Shown piece by piece: positions 5,409-5,906 of a stretch of DNA of 5,906 nucleotides. How positions within the stretch are numbered: the stretch's first letter is position 1; each line of letters opens with the position of its first letter. The DNA comes from Oscillospiraceae bacterium (GTDB lineage Bacteria; Bacillota; Clostridia; UMGS1883): NCBI GenBank assembly GCA_022508735.1, contig JAFLUQ010000133.1, positions 1 to 5,906 on the forward strand, written 5' to 3'. The position numbers and the translations under genes were made by a program. The notes under the pieces were generated by a model, which did no database searches, was not told the origin of the DNA, and saw only the letters and a program-made list of their open reading frames with translations.

Positions 5409-5460
5409 AACATTTTTTATATTATTTTTGCTGCCACCTACTCCGTCCCCAAATGGCACA

Positions 5461-5489
5461 TTGACATAATATGAGATTTGAGATATAAT
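5461..5489 (+). promoter_or_regulatory. Consensus sigma-A promoter of lepA
   Basis: TTGACA (5461-5466) and TATAAT (5484-5489) are perfect hexamers with a 17-base spacer. Transcription should start near 5496, about 43 nt before the ATG at 5539. It is divergent from the signalling operon promoters. Confidence 0.92.
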
Positions 5490-5538
5490 ATAGAATTAAG
5501 ATATTATACCATAGGTTTCACTACAAGGAGAGTTCACA

Positions 5539-5906
5539 ATGCAGGATAAAATTCGCAATTTCAGCATAATCGCCCATATTGACCACGGCAAAAGCACCCT
5601 GGCCGACCGTCTTCTGGAGCTGACAGGTGTTGTGGAGAGCCGCGACATGGAAGACCAGCTTCTTGACAACATGGAGCTGGAGCGGGAGCGCGGCATAACC
5701 ATAAAGGCCCGTGCCGTGCGCCTTAATTATAAGGCCAAGGACGGCGAGACTTACATTCTCAATCTCATCGACACCCCCGGCCATGTAGACTTCAACTACG
5801 AGGTATCACGCTCTTTGGCCGCCTGCGAGGGCGCGATTTTGGTGGTTGACGCGGCTCAGGGCATCGAGGCCCAGACCCTTGCCAACACCTATCTGGCCCT
5901 TGACCA
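5539..5906 (+). CDS. lepA: Elongation factor 4 (LepA), N-terminal part
   Basis: The first 122 codons of the translational GTPase LepA/EF4, which acts on the ribosome (back-translocation in vitro, with a role in ribosome assembly or initiation proposed in vivo). The opening IRNFSIIAHIDHGKSTLADR is diagnostic. The P-loop is AHIDHGKST (12-20), switch I has RGIT (51-54) in ERERGITIKA, and G3 is DTPGH (78-82) followed by VDFNYEVSRSL. The segment VVDAAQGIEAQTLAN is also characteristic of LepA, separating it from EF-G, BipA and TypA. The start is set by AAGGAGAG (5525-5532), six bases before the ATG. The gene is cut by the window end; the G4 motif, domain II and the LepA-specific C-terminal domain are not visible. 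No sign of damage in the visible part. It has its own consensus promoter and probably no functional link to the divergent operon. Confidence 0.97.
   Translation, partial: MQDKIRNFSIIAHIDHGKSTLADRLLELTGVVESRDMEDQLLDNMELERERGITIKARAVRLNYKAKDGETYILNLIDTPGHVDFNYEVSRSLAACEGAILVVDAAQGIEAQTLANTYLALD

Noticed and set aside
5213..5410. Plus-strand 65-codon frame across the repeat region
   Set aside because: It simply translates the AT-rich repeats and promoters, including both 48-bp copies, starts opposite the REC-HD-GYP ribosome site, and resembles no protein family.
5432..5458. TGCCA and TGGCA inverted pair upstream of the lepA -35 box
   Set aside because: Five-base arms separated by 17 bases are expected by chance in a region of this size.

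Overview
The window looks like chromosomal DNA from a Gram-positive anaerobe of the class Clostridia, probably Oscillospiraceae or a related family. This rests on protein style (a REC-HD-GYP protein, a free-standing Hpt protein and a two-receiver hybrid kinase of clostridial type, a DUF4234 membrane protein, a SHOCT tail), consensus sigma-A promoters, strong purine-rich Shine-Dalgarno sites and AT-rich spacers between GC-richer genes. The genus cannot be fixed from the sequence alone.

Layout. Bases 1-51 are the 3' part of a tRNA-Ala(GGC), followed by its terminator. Bases 95-283 hold an open frame without a credible start that ends in a SHOCT domain, probably the tail of a decayed gene; it has its own terminator at 300-326. 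Bases 325-451 carry two inverted repeats and a perfect TTGACA-17-TATAAT promoter for a 148-residue DUF4234 membrane protein (467-913). A 17-bp-stem bidirectional terminator (933-970) separates this gene from a convergent minus-strand operon.

The operon is transcribed from about 5260 down to 1056. It encodes, in order, a REC-HD-GYP response regulator (5212-4007), a stand-alone Hpt phosphotransfer protein (3993-3631) and a membrane-bound hybrid histidine kinase with two receiver domains (3611-1056). Gaps are 13 and 19 nt. All phosphorelay residues are visible: kinase His347, kinase Asp639 and Asp780, Hpt His60, output Asp55. The simplest reading is a four-step relay from an extracytoplasmic signal to breakdown of cyclic di-GMP.

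The 326-bp divergent intergenic region (5213-5538) is the most unusual non-coding part. It holds a 48-bp direct repeat (47/48 identical, 94 bp apart), each copy carrying a sigma-A-like promoter that points into the operon. Between the copies lies a perfect 9-1-9 palindrome. A consensus promoter on the other side drives lepA (EF4), whose first 122 codons run off the window end.

No mobile element, CRISPR array or known riboswitch was found. Nothing in the window amounts to a clearly new system. The best leads are the duplicated promoter with its palindrome, the Arg-for-Lys change in the output receiver, and the palindrome over the DUF4234 promoter.
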